DNA of 64,000 nucleotides, from contig JAHRBC010000001.1 of the NCBI GenBank assembly GCA_022702545.1, positions 8,060,001 through 8,124,000 of the forward strand, in the 5' to 3' direction. Source of the DNA: Phycomyces nitens. Taxonomy: Eukaryota; Mucoromycota; Mucoromycetes; Mucorales; Phycomycetaceae. A program made the translations under genes and the position numbers. Under the pieces are notes generated by a model. That model worked only from the letters and a program-made list of their open reading frames with translations. It ran no database searches and had not been told where the DNA came from. This document shows, piece after piece, positions 51,478 through 62,809 of the stretch (positions within the stretch are counted from its first letter, which is position 1; each line of letters starts with the position of its first letter).

Positions 51478-53391
51478 ATGTCTACTGAACAGGAACAAGT
51501 TCAAGTTCGTTTTGTCACCAAGCAAGAGAAATACGCCATCAACGATGCAGCAATTCTCGTGCCCGCAAACTTTAAGCGCTATGGTCTTTCTGAGATCGTG
51601 AACAACTTGCTTCACCATGGTATGCAAAAACCTAAATCTCGAATTTCCCCTTTCATCGCCTCTCATCATTCAACTCTGGCTTTTTTAGACAAACCTGTTC
51701 CTTTTGACTTTTTGATCGATGGTGAAATCCTCCGTACCAGCATTGCCGATTATCTCTTTAGCAAGAGTCTCTCGACTGTAAGAAACAAAAAAAAAGAATG
51801 ACAGATTGCCTAGTTTGGAAACCGAAATTAACAGCATTATATATTGTTTATTTTTTCTATAGGAAAACATTATTACCATTGAGTATGTCGAGTCAATGCT
51901 TCCTCCCACACCTCTTACTGCTTACCAGCATGATGATTGGATTAGTTCGGTAAAAGGTCGCAATGGGTAAGTTGTGGATTTCTATGGATGAAGAACATTA
52001 GATCGTTTATTAAAAAAATCTTGGTATAGTTTATTCTTGACTGGATCCTACGATAACAATGTACGACTTTGGAATACTTCGGGTGAATGCATTGCTACCC
52101 TGACAGGACATTCTGACTCTGTCAAGAGTGTCGCATTTGGCTCTGTCGACAGTAAGAAGATGAAGAAGAAGAAGAAGAAGAAGAAAGAAGACATTTTATA
52201 AGAAATCTAATTAGAGAGACTTAATATTCCTGTTCTTCAGATTCGCTCGTTCACGCATATTCCGGATCTCTCGATTACAGCTTGCTTGGATGGGAGGTGG
52301 GTTGGATAAGAGTTCAAAGAATTGGACGGCAAAACTAATGGCTGATCTATTATCAGTACTCGACCGAAAACGACACATCTCGCATTCGCTATGAGTGCAA
52401 GGGACACAAGGCTGCTATTGAGTCTGTGGCCGTTGATTCCACCAACACATATGTAGGTTATGATTAGTACGATGTAAATATATCGAGAGATTCTAAAGAA
52501 TATGATTATAGATTGCATCTGCATCTGCAGATAGCACTGTCAAGGTTTGGTTAGCAGTGGAGCCAGTAGAGGATGAGCCTGCTTTGGAAGAATCTGCACC
52601 AAAGAAGAGAAAGAAAGCCGAAAAGAAGAGCGATAGAAAGATCAAGGTACGAGTGTAGCTGTCAAATATTTTTGGGCGAGTTATTAATATGGCCCCTCGA
52701 CAGACTAGAGCCATGACACTTGAGGGACATGTTGGTTCCGTGAATGCTGTTGTATTCGATGGTAATGACTCAAACATTGTCTACACCGCTGGCTGGGATC
52801 ATTCTATTCGCTCTTGGGATGTTGAACAACAAGTCAACTTGGTTACAAAGGTATAAAAAGATTTGTGTATTGTCGATATGATACAGACTTTTAATATATA
52901 TATATATGTGTGTGTGTGTGTGATGTTTGGGCAATAGAACTGTGAAAAGGTTGTATTGGATGTAGACTATTCAGTCCACTCGAAGCTGGCTGCTACTGGA
53001 CATGCTGACAATATTATCCGCCTATGGGATCCTCGGTCAGATGGTAAGAAATAATTGGTATAGACCGTATTCTAGCATGGTTATAATGAAAATGAAAACT
53101 AAATATCTGTATTACTTTCTAGATGGAACAAATGTCAAATTGGCACTTCGTGGTCACTCTGCCTGGGTTTCATCAGTATCTTGGTCGTCGACCTCCGAGT
53201 ACACACTCTGCTCTGGCTCTTACGACTCCACAGTACGTATATGGGATATTAGAAGCAAGGGTCCTCTTTACACTATTGAGGCAGAAGACTCCACAAAGAA
53301 GGAGAAGGTGTTTGGTGTTCACTGGGATGGTGAGAGAGTATTGAGCGGTGGTGAGGACAAGAAGCTGAGATTATATCAGGCCAAGGTATAG
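51478..53391 (+). CDS. YTM1: Ribosome biogenesis WD40 protein YTM1 (WDR12)
   Basis: Ten exons (51478-51619, 51689-51777, 51863-51966, 52030-52151, 52241-52296, 52357-52452, 52512-52646, 52704-52850, 52938-53043, 53123-53391) encode 421 residues. The N-terminal ubiquitin-like NLE domain (QVRFVTKQEKYAINDAAILVPANFKRYGLSEIVNNLL) is followed by seven WD repeats, including LWNTSGECIATLTGHSDSVKSV, SGSLDYSLLGWE, GHVGSVNAVVF, GHADNIIRLWDPRSD and SGSYDSTVRIWDIRSKG. Ytm1 joins Nop7 (Pes1) and Erb1 (Bop1) in the PeBoW complex of 60S ribosome maturation in the nucleolus. A basic Lys/Arg-Glu insert (about residues 228-245) may carry a nuclear signal. All junctions are standard GT-AG. Confidence 0.95.
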
Positions 53392-54093
53392 AGGCTAATA
53401 AACAATAAAATATGAACTTGCATGAACTTTGAATCTTGGACAACTTTTAAAATTCGAGGAATACAAGAGTACTTTTTATATAATCACTCCAAGAATTCCA
53501 CAATCATATATGGATATATGAAAAACCAGAATAGATTCTACTAGAGATTTATTCTTGTATCTTTTTTTAAAACGATACAAAAATATAGACGGAAGGCTAT
53601 TATTCAATTATATCTATAGAGGGGAAAAAAAAGGGAAACGTTGTATATTAAATGCTTTTATTTTGATTTATCGATAACTTTGCCAACTAATACGATGTCC
53701 AAGGTATTTTGACATAAAATAAAGCTCTGTTTATTGTTACCTTTATAACATCTTGTTCATGTTTATCATAACTTGGCTAGATGTTATTCTTACTATAGTA
53801 CAACAAAATGACAAGTCTACAAGGAATAGATTATAGCAAAAAATTAAGATATAATACATATTTTATCCTTCCCAAATAAGGGTATTTCTTTAGTCTTTTA
53901 AATGTTTATTCATCATTAATATTTTTAAAAAAGGCATACAATTGAGATTATATGGAGGCCATAAGTTAATACTTGATTTTCTGGGTTTTTGCCTCCAATG
54001 TCAACTTTATCACAATGAAAAAAGAAAGTCACGAAAACAGGTGTAACCAAAAACGATTCTCCGGCAACCACTCCAACTTGGAGCAAAAGGTAG
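53392..54093. other. Spacer downstream of YTM1
   Basis: AT-rich 3' sequence with short homopolymers and several AATAAA-like words. No gene is seen. Confidence 0.4.
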
Positions 54094-54101
54094 TAGCTGA
54101 A

Positions 54102-54141
<40 letters not shown>

Positions 54142-54165
54142 GCGCTTCCTCTGCGCTATTCAGCT
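54094..54165 (-). tRNA. tRNAi-Met: Initiator tRNA-Met (CAT)
   Basis: A 72-nt cloverleaf fits fully: acceptor AGCTGAA/TTCAGCT with discriminator A, D arm GCGC/GCGC, anticodon stem TTGGG/CCCAA around CCCATAA (anticodon CAT), and T arm GGAGG/CCTCC with loop ATCGAAA. There is no intron and CCA is not encoded. The A1-U72 end pair, the three G-C pairs in the anticodon stem, and the T loop with A instead of T at its start are hallmarks of the eukaryotic initiator rather than the elongator. Transcription is toward lower coordinates. Confidence 0.95.
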
Positions 54166-54773
54166 AGTCGGATGAATTTATTAAAGGGCAATATAATTTA
54201 TTGACGTTATACAAATTGCCTAATATGGTAATTTGTATAACGTTGATCACTGACGGTGTATTTAGCTGTGACGTGAACCACATAAGTTATGCGCGTTTTG
54301 GATAACAGGCAATAATTGGCAACTCGTTTATTCTTTACTGATATTATTAATATAATATCCCAAACTTCAAAATCAATACATAGCTTTAGCCTTGCATCTC
54401 ACTTTCTATTAAATAATATATATTTATTATTATTATTATTATCTTGCTATAAATAATGATTGCGAAATCATAATCATGTAGATCAAATGTGACTAGACTC
54501 TTTCACTCTTATATATAAAAGGTCTCCTTGGGGATTTTCATACTTTTTGATACATACATTTGTTTGACAGTTTTAAATAACAAATCATACTCCATTATTT
54601 TTATTTATACAATAATATTCCTGCTCTTTTTGACATTCTTATTATAATTGTCATGTTCTTGTCTTGTCTTGTAAAAGACCTAGCACATTCTTTGACAGCC
54701 TTACTTTCACATCCTACATTATCCAAGTCTTACTCATCGCCACACCATCCAGAAATCAATCCAACCAGGTAAT
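54166..54773. other. AT-rich spacer before the transposase remnant
   Basis: Contains a short ATT tract (54423-54442) and nothing else I can name. Possible outer end of the mobile element is not visible as an inverted repeat. Confidence 0.35.
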
Positions 54774-55474
54774 TTAGGAAAACAAGACAAGAAAGAGATC
54801 AGAACGCTCTCAAACAACAAAATCTCTTCCTATCCGCAAGTTTGTCATTGAAAAAAGTATAAATCAATTGAAGACTCCAACAGAGATCAGCAAGGAGCTC
54901 AACATTTCCAAAGAAACTGTCTCTGTCATAGTCAAGAGATTCAAAGAAACCCTTAAGACTATGTACAAGCCTTTTCGGGGGTAATAGGTAAAGAAAAATC
55001 AAAGAGCACCACAGAAACTACATCCTTGATATTATTGACGAAAATAATATGGTGACAATGGAGGAGATGAGATCGTAGCTCCTGACCAAGTTTGATGATA
55101 TAGAAAGCATTGGGATCTCTACCCTGTGTACGTTTCTCAACTATGTTGAGACAATAACTTTGGAGAGATCAACACCGATTGAGGAGAAGAGAAATGATGA
55201 GGAGACTCTCAAAAGAAAAGAATATGTGCTGAGGCTCCAGCCTGAAGGGATAGTATACAACCATCACTGTATAATTGTAGATGAGGTAGGGTTCAACATC
55301 AACATGGTAAAGGGCCGGACCAGATCCAAGGCAGGACAGCCGGCTCTGGTGACAGCAAAAACCAAGAGAGCCAAAAATGTCACCATTGTTTTTGCCTTGT
55401 CTCCCGAAGATGTTGAATCCTGCCAAGTAAAGGTGGTTGATGGTGGCACCACAGGCATGTCTTGTAAATTTTAA
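54774..55474 (+). pseudogene. Tc1/mariner-IS630 type transposase remnant, N-terminal part
   Basis: Reading mainly along one frame with several stops (54984-54989, 55076) gives an N-terminal helix-turn-helix region (TPTEISKELNISKETVSVIVKRFKETL) and then the start of a DDE domain (HHCIIVDEVGFNINMVKGRTRSKAGQP, TKRAKNVTIVFALSPEDV). The VDEVGFN motif holds the first catalytic Asp. The second and third acidic motifs are not in this stretch. Such elements move by cut and paste. The copy is dead because of stop codons and loss of the catalytic core. Confidence 0.75.
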
Positions 55475-55984
55475 TTCTTTTTTCCAATTCCAATGATAGC
55501 TTGATTAAATATTTATGTGCATAATAGTTGTACAATAGACGCAGTGGTTGGTGGTCACCGCCTCGAAAGGTAAAGGCTAGGGGAAGAATAGAGAAGTTTT
55601 AAGCGGGTAAATGCATAAAGGAGTGTAGTTGACAGAGGAGGTCATTTCAGAGAAAGTTTAGTATGGTAAAAGAGAAAACTTTTTACCTCGTTAAAAACAC
55701 TTTCTCCCATTTATATTTTTTGACAGCTGATTCTCATCACCATACACCTAGTCATAAATATTATTTGACGCATCCTAATAAAATACTGAGTGCACCTATA
55801 TTGTCTTGAGAGCGTATCATCTTGATAGTAGTATATTGTCCCTCTTTACCACGCCTCGGATTAGAATAATGACGTTTGATATTTAGATCATCCTTCCCCA
55901 CAATAGTCCTGTAGCTAGTTATTTTTCCTTACTCAATAAACCCGCGTATCATTATACTTGATAGGAATGATCTTCAAAGAGTTT
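55475..55984. mobile_element. Sequence interrupting the transposase remnant
   Basis: About 0.5 kb of non-coding DNA separates two parts of what looks like one transposase. It includes a GC-richer segment near 55540-55580. It may be a nested insertion or highly decayed transposase sequence; no terminal repeats are visible. Confidence 0.3.
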
Positions 55985-56168
55985 ATCTAGCAGGGCTTTC
56001 TACTCTCTGCCGAAGAATGGTTTTCAGAATTGAAAAAGCTTGTCAAGCATCATTTGGATGACCAGGATATACTTCTTGGAAGAATTCAGAATGTTAGTTA
56101 TGTAAAAAAAAATACTGTAAAGGATGGGTTAGTCACACAGTATGTTTTGATGAAAGTTGTATTAACAT
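55985..56168 (+). pseudogene. Transposase remnant, C-terminal part
   Basis: The frame reads LLSAEEWFSELKKLVKHHL, then DDQDILLGRIQNVSYV and TVKDGLVTQYVLMK. This pattern (a Glu-containing AEEWFS...K then a segment ending with a Trp or Val-rich helix) is characteristic of the C-terminal part of Tc1/mariner-like transposases, where the third catalytic acidic residue sits before it. It lies 0.5 kb downstream of the N-terminal remnant in the same orientation. Confidence 0.5.
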
Positions 56169-58507
56169 GAAAATGAACCATAAATCAGAATATTCAGACA
56201 CGAGTTATTCAGTTTGTATTCTATGGGCAATTTGTTTTGAAACCCCCGACTTTTGATATGAAGACCTTGTGCTATAATCATACCTTTTTTACACTTGGCT
56301 AAAAAACCGTATAAATGTCCATTGCAGTTGATCATAGAAGATCAAGCGAGGAATACGTTTGATAAAGGAACCTCCCCTCATTTTCTCTTCTCTATTTTCC
56401 TTGCTCAGCCTGGTTCCTGGTGGGAGTCACTATAAAAAAGTTTTTACAAAAGTATGAATAATGTTTTATTAAAACAATGATATATAAAACGATATTTGTC
56501 CAAACACTACACCCTCATTTTGTTTTCAATAATATTAGAAATTGCCTTTTCTGCTTCTAAAGTTGCTAATAATAAAAAAGAGGTTGAATGGGCAGAATTG
56601 ATTACAGAACTGTACTGTTTGATAAAAAACAATTACAATTGCGATTGTAAAAGCATCAAAGGATGTAGTGGTGAATGGAAGAGTAGAATTAAAATATCAT
56701 AAAAGCAATGGATTATAGTCCGAGTTACTTTGATGATAATACCTTTTTTTCCATTGAATACAAATTGAAGGAAAGAATCAATTAGCAGCAAATCGATAAG
56801 TTCAAACTACAAGCTCTTGGATAATGAGAAAGCTCACCTAGTCGATATTTATAACAAGACATCAGATGCTAAAAAATGGGTCATTTCCACTGGAAAAATA
56901 GTGAAAGATGTAATGAGAATTCTGGTAGAGTGAGTTATACGAGCACCCAATATACTCTTCGATTCTTGACACTGATGACCGAGTGTGGAAATATTACTTC
57001 ACCTGCCATAAAATAGATGAGCTCAAGACAATAAATACCAAGCCTCTGCCGGCCATCCCAACCGATATTGAAGAGTATATTTGCTCTCAATACAAAAATA
57101 TCTAGACCTTGCGACCATTGGTATTATTAATAGATATCTTTTCTTCAACTTTGACCTTTAAAGCAAAACAAACATGTACGATTGGACCTCAGACTCAAAC
57201 AAAGGTATGTAGCATTTGCAAAAGCGAATTGTTTTTTTTTGCTCTTCCAGGCCTATGCTTTGAATTTGTTATTCAAGGGATATTATGTATGGAGTATTAT
57301 TTGAGGAATAATTAGAATTAGAGGACCAGAAAATATCTTTACACTCAAGCTTGAATAACTCGCATTTGGTAAACAGGATTTTGGATATTTTACTCTAGTA
57401 AAGTGGAAACGGCTTCTCATATTAAAGTATTAATATCTCTCATTCCAAACAATGCTGGAGTACTTTTAAAGTTCTTAATGAATTAATATTATAGACTGGT
57501 ATAGACCATGCTTTGTTTCATTACTTTTATAGTCAAAATATTTTAAACATTATCGCTGCTCCCAGTAATAAAAAATGTCAAGTTTGATTGTTCTCGATAT
57601 CTGCTCCTAGAATTATTGCTGTTATAAAAAATAAAAGTAAGTGGTTTATATAGTTTAATTCAAATCTTTACCAATTCCATGTGTATTCATCTAATTGTGG
57701 CTTTATTCTCAAAGAAATTTGAGATTCAATATTTTATCTGATGGAAAAATATAGCAAGTATACTTTCTGAGACAAGAATATGAGTGTATGGTATGATATA
57801 ATCCATCAAACAAACATGTATTTTATCTATATATGACATGCAAGCATACAGTATCTAATAACGAGTATGAAAACGTATTGTTGCAAAAGCATTTTGATAC
57901 ACATTCAACTCTTAAACTGCTATTATAATAGACCCTTGTGAGCCAGATGCAACCATCAAGTCACAATGGATAAAGAGGGGGGCTTAAATAAAACGTCGTG
58001 CCTCTAGAATCAGCAGATTACTTTTTTGTTGCTTGTACTGGGATTTCTCAAAGCTCACAGAAACACAAGGGCCCAAAGAGAAGATATTCTTTATTTTTAG
58101 GTAAGACAAAAGGCTATCTATAATATGATCTGTAATTTCAATCTTATCGACCTCTTTGAATTTCTTACATGGAAGAAATACTCGGTGAATATGACTAATA
58201 AACCCTTGTTCCTTTAGAGAAATGCTTTAAATTGTTAATAGAGGTATATTTGACTCAAATATCCCATCATGATACATGTGTTACTCTGTAGATTAGTGCC
58301 ATTTACATCAAATTAATCGAAATTCTCTCATTTATAAATTATTCCAAAAAAACCAAAAACTTAAAAGTCCCTGTTTTTATAATTTTATTTTTCCTTTTGG
58401 ATTAATTTCATTTATCCGTGAGCGGTCATTTTTTATGTCCTATTTGAGGACAAAATACCACGCACAATCACCAATTCTTTTCCAATTTACATCATTTTAC
58501 CATCTTG
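56169..58507. other. Degenerate coding-like region
   Basis: Plus-strand frames at 56496-56702 (KKEVEWAELITELYCLIKN...), about 56815-56935 (KKWVISTGKIVKDVM) and about 57050-57180 (LRPLVLLIDIFSSTLTF) are amino-acid-like but broken by stops and frame changes. Together they look like a decayed protein or repeat ORF. The flanks to 58507 are AT-rich and empty. They lead into the alpha-arrestin promoter. Confidence 0.35.
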
Positions 58508-60837
58508 ATGAGAAAGAATCGTGCAAAGGCTAACAAGACCATCGACATTCGTCTTTTCGAAGAGAAATTTTACTTTCTTAATGAAGCCATAAAAGGTACA
58601 CCATTTAGATAGATTCTACGGGAATGTTGAATCTTATTGTTCTAGGTGTTGTTATTGTTCATCCAAAGAGTCCGACGAAAACCAACGCAATTCGGTTACG
58701 GTTCACAGCAGAGCTTGTCCTATCCATAAAAGCCAAGGAGACAATTACTTTATTTGAGGAATTAAAGGTAATTCCAGTGAGCAATGGTCCGGATATCAAA
58801 GCACACATCTTGGAAGCAAAGCAGCACACATTTCCCTTTGAATTTATTGTGCCAGAGAATCTATCTCTACCAAGCTCCATGGAGGTAATTGCCCAAACAT
58901 ATTGGCTAGTATAGACTTGATATTATCAATACTACAATAATACGCTGATTTTTAATAAATTTTGCTTACATTTTCCCTTTTTTTTTGTAGCTTGACAAAG
59001 GAAAATCCCGTATCCATTATACCCTCACTGCCATTCATGACCGCCCGATGATCCCAGAATCGCTCTGTCCAAAAGCAGAATACTGTGTCCGTATGCTTGA
59101 AAAGATTGATACAATGGTAGAGCGCTATCAGACACCCCAAGAGAAATCCACCGAAATCAGCTTACCTTTGGCAAAGAATAAGAAGCCTAAAACCAAAGTA
59201 TACATGCCCAGAAGAGGATACACACAAGGTGAGACAAAGAGAGAATCCCCAAGATTTGATCGACTGACGACCAAGTAAGGTGATACCATACCAATGAATA
59301 TTACCGTGAGCCATTTCGAGCCTTTCACGCGCAGTAACGGAATCACTGTTCAACTGATTCGAATGGTCGATGTTTCTACAGCAAAGTAAGGTGTTCAATC
59401 CAAACCAGCCCAACCATCTCACACTAAAATATTACCTTTAGAAATGTTGTTACAAAGCAGTATGTATTGCGTTGTATTGAATACAACCTAAACATCACTT
59501 CCGCACAAAACCTCACTCAGTACATCTCCTGCCAAGTCTCGATCCCAACGTCCACCCCACCCTCAATACGATACAAGCAAAATGTTCTCGTCGTACATTA
59601 CAAAATACGCGTCCGAGTCAACTTTACCAAAAAGAATGAACCCAAAGAACACATATCAGTCGTCGAACTTCCTATTACTTTAGGTACCTGGCCTCGTGCA
59701 TCAATTCCTATTGATGATGACGAGGAAGAAGAAGAAGAGATCTCCGAGTTTATGGATGGACTTGCACTGAGCGATGACGATTTTGAGGACGATGGCATTG
59801 CAAAGCCGTATTATAGAGAGCCCAGTTTTACCTCTAGGCGAACTCCCAGTAACTCTAGCGGGTTTGATACTTGCCTTCCCATAAATGCCTCTACGGTTAC
59901 TGTTACCCAACGAAACCCATTTACTGAAGGAATTGATCGCTCCAGATCAACCGCATCTTGTTCTTCAAACGTGTCTCTTCAATCAGGGTCATCTTGGCAA
60001 TCGAACCATTCAACAGAGCCACTCAGCTCACCTGCTACTGCTACTACCACTACTACATTAATGACCCCACGAAACATGTCACTTACCACCAGCATCTCCA
60101 GTACTGACTTCCAAACCCAATCAAACACTCCATACGGGCGTAATTATCCATACGGTGATAATACTCCAAGTACATCCTTTTCACAGGCCTACCTTAACCG
60201 GTCATCTTCCACGCCTGATCTTATAACTCATCCCGCCAGCCCCGTGAGTCCTGTGATATCTAACCATTCTTATACACGAGGCGATTCCCTCCCAGGAAAG
60301 ATGCAACACACACCAATATACGAGAGCCAAGATGTTCGGGCACCGTTTTTTGTAAATGCCAACAATCGCCAATCAAAATCATTCCATGTGCATTCTTCTG
60401 GGCCAAATATTCCTTCTAATCACCAGCATCACATGCGTATACCATCAGAAGACTTGCGATTTTATGGCGTTTCACAACCATTACAGCCACAATCGCAACC
60501 GCAACCGCAACAACAGCCACAGATACAGCCACAATCACAGCATCATCAATTCAATTCAAATGTACCCAGTCGTGTATTGCAATTGATTCCATCCCAACCC
60601 ACCTATAATACTCCACCTCGGATGGTCTCCCCAGTAAACACACAGCCATCTTCTCCATACATAGAGAATGTTTCAAATATGGACTTTATGGAAGAAAAGA
60701 ACGTTTCTGACGACTCTGACGACAGCGACGACAGCGACGATCTACTGGGTATCATTGCCAGAAAGAAAAGGCTTCAGGAAAAGGAGACGAGAGAACGGCA
60801 GCGTATGGTATTTACCGTTTCCGAATCATACATGTAG
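58508..60837 (+). CDS. Alpha-arrestin domain protein
   Basis: Five exons (58508-58595, 58646-58884, 58991-59228, 59280-59385, 59442-60837) encode 688 residues. The arrestin N-domain starts at KTIDIRLFEEKFYFLNEAIKGVVIVHPKSP (about residues 10-40); AKQHTFPFEFIVPENLSLPSSMELDKGKSRIHYTLTAIHDRP and the C-domain GYTQGDTIPMNITVSH...KNVVTKQYVLRCIEYNLNIT follow. The tail (about 400-688) is disordered, with an Asp/Glu run, Ser/Thr-rich stretches, a Gln-Pro-Ser repeat and DSDDSDDSDD. Alpha-arrestins recruit ubiquitin ligases to plasma membrane transporters. A PY motif was not obvious. The gene converges on the CHORD gene. Confidence 0.87.
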
Positions 60838-61494
60838 ACCATCAATACTGATCTGGCTTATCGGAAATCCTCATTATCCTATTCTATACTGCTGTATTTC
60901 TTTATTTTATTTTATTTTCATTGTAATTTACTTACAAGGTGTACATCCTTAATCTTATTTCTTTCTCTTTTTTTTTTTGTTAATCTTGTTATATCATTTT
61001 GCTGGCTACAAACCATATGGTGAAACTATTAGTTTCTGTATTCTCTAATGATTCTAATTAATGGCGGGATACAATACTTTGCACAACTATTTAGTCTCCC
61101 AGGGTTTTCAGGGATTTTGTGTAATCTAGAGCGATATTTTTCTATTTATTAATGTTTCTGAAATCACTTTGTGACATTTAGGTTTTGGAAGTACAGCATA
61201 CAATAATGGTTTGTTTCTAGAGTGAATAATTTGTATTCTCTAGTATATGTATAGTGGTCATCGACAAGGTTTGGGAATGTCCAATAATCCCTTGTAGACA
61301 TCATAATGATATGATTATCAGAGTTCCTTTTCATCTCTTGACCCATGTTTCTGTTTCCTAATTGCTGTATTTTAGACTACCTGAAAATATCTTTAAAGAC
61401 GATAAAGAGATGCCATTAACACATAAAAAAAATCACTAGTAATCTTGGTTTTCATACTTTAAATCAAAACAAACGCTCTATTTATTTGTTCAGA
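60838..61494. other. Convergent spacer between alpha-arrestin and CHORD gene
   Basis: 3' UTR sequence with a (TTTTA)n-like tract near 60901-60917. A small minus-strand frame at 61164-61346 is not supported as a gene. Confidence 0.4.
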
Positions 61495-62809
61495 TTATTT
61501 TCTATTAGACAAATTCAAGGGCGAATCATCGGTGTACTGCATCTATAATTCACAAAAACAGAAAAGTAATGAGAAAAACCAATAGATTGTCAAGTGCCTA
61601 CTGTTGCACATATTTATCAGATATCATACCTCTTTGGCTCCAACGGTGCCACCTCCACCACTAACGCCAAATGTAGTCCATGAGGTGACATCAGATGTAG
61701 GCTCAAGAGCTGCCCACGAGACACCTCCAGTCTTCTTCATGTTCAGCTCCAACTTGGTGCTCAATACACTGAACTTTGATTGATCAATATCAATCGTCTA
61801 TAGACCAAATGTCTCGAATGATTAATACTGGAATCCATTTCTCGACTGTTTAACTTACATGGAAAAGATCCAAGTGTTTTTTATACCGCTTGTTGTCCTT
61901 CATTTTGACATCAATATCCACAGAGTCCTTATTAAAGGTAACCTTAGTGTCCAACTTGTTCTTTGCAAAGATGCTCAACATAACATGAGTAGGGGTCTGA
62001 TACCAGTCAGTACGACAATCGACCAATTCCTCTTCAGACTTGTTGCTACCAACAAACAAGTGCTTTCCCTGCTTACAGCCCTTGAGTTTGAGAAATTCAT
62101 CAAATTCAAGCACTTTGCGAGGGCAGCAAGACCATCCCTTGGAACCCTCATGGAAAACTGGGGCTCCAGGATGGTAGCAACACACAGCCTCAGCACCATT
62201 GCCACGTGATACAGAATCCCCTTTATAGCTCACACCACAACCACGTCTCTTGCAAGTCTTTCCCTCTGGTACTGGAATACTCTCGTCATCATCTTCTTCC
62301 ACTTCAACTTTCTTTACTTCCTCGACCTTTTCACTCACAGAAAGAGCAGCGGCAGGGGTCTCTTTCTTTGTCTCAGCCTTAGGAGCTCCGTAGACTTCAA
62401 CACCATCCTTTGTCACTTGAGTTGCGGCAGGAGAGCTCTCCTTAGGTGCAGCTTCAGCAACCACAGGGGCTTCAGTTGAATGACTGCCAAATGTACATCC
62501 TGGCATGTTCATAAAGTCATCGAAATCCGTCACACGTTTGGAACAGCAAGACCATCCTTTAAGACCTATAATTGTTTTACTTTTTTGTTAAGAATTTCAA
62601 TTTTCACTGATGGTTTTCATTCTAATCAAGGGATGTGAAATCTTACCTTCATGGAAAACAGGAGTACCAGAATGGAACTGACAGCCTAAGTGATGCCTAT
62701 TAGCATGACAAGGCAAAAAGGACAAGACGAATGTTTATAACTTACAGTTTTCTTTATTGTCCTCCTCCTTGAACTCCTTCCCACAACCTTTACGTGTACA
62801 CTTGGGCAT
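61495..62809 (-). CDS. CHORD-CS domain co-chaperone
   Basis: Exons 62809-62746, 62685-62647, 62565-61859 and 61797-61630 are firm, and a final exon 61542-61495 is likely; the total is 341 residues. If the last intron is not used, translation stops at 61624 (328 residues). Two CHORD zinc-binding domains are visible, the first across the first three exons ([35 protein letters not shown]) and the second around residue 150 (CKRRGCGVSY, CCYHPGAPVFHEGSKGWSCCPRKVLEFDEFLKLKGCKQGKH). A CS domain (about 210-320, VMLSIFAKNKLD...WAALEPTSDVTSW) closes the protein. CHORD-CS proteins act with Hsp90 and Sgt1-type partners. A Glu/Lys/Val-rich linker joins the CHORD domains. Confidence 0.9.

Noticed and set aside
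54094..54165. Elongator tRNA-Met
   Set aside because: The A1-U72 pair, three G-C anticodon pairs and the ATCGAAA T loop are initiator features.
55540..55585. Possible tRNA-derived SINE (box-A/B-like words)
   Set aside because: The words are loosely arranged, and no cloverleaf or repeat copy is seen.
61164..61346. Minus-strand gene between alpha-arrestin and CHORD genes
   Set aside because: Isolated AT-rich frame, no splice sites or known motif.
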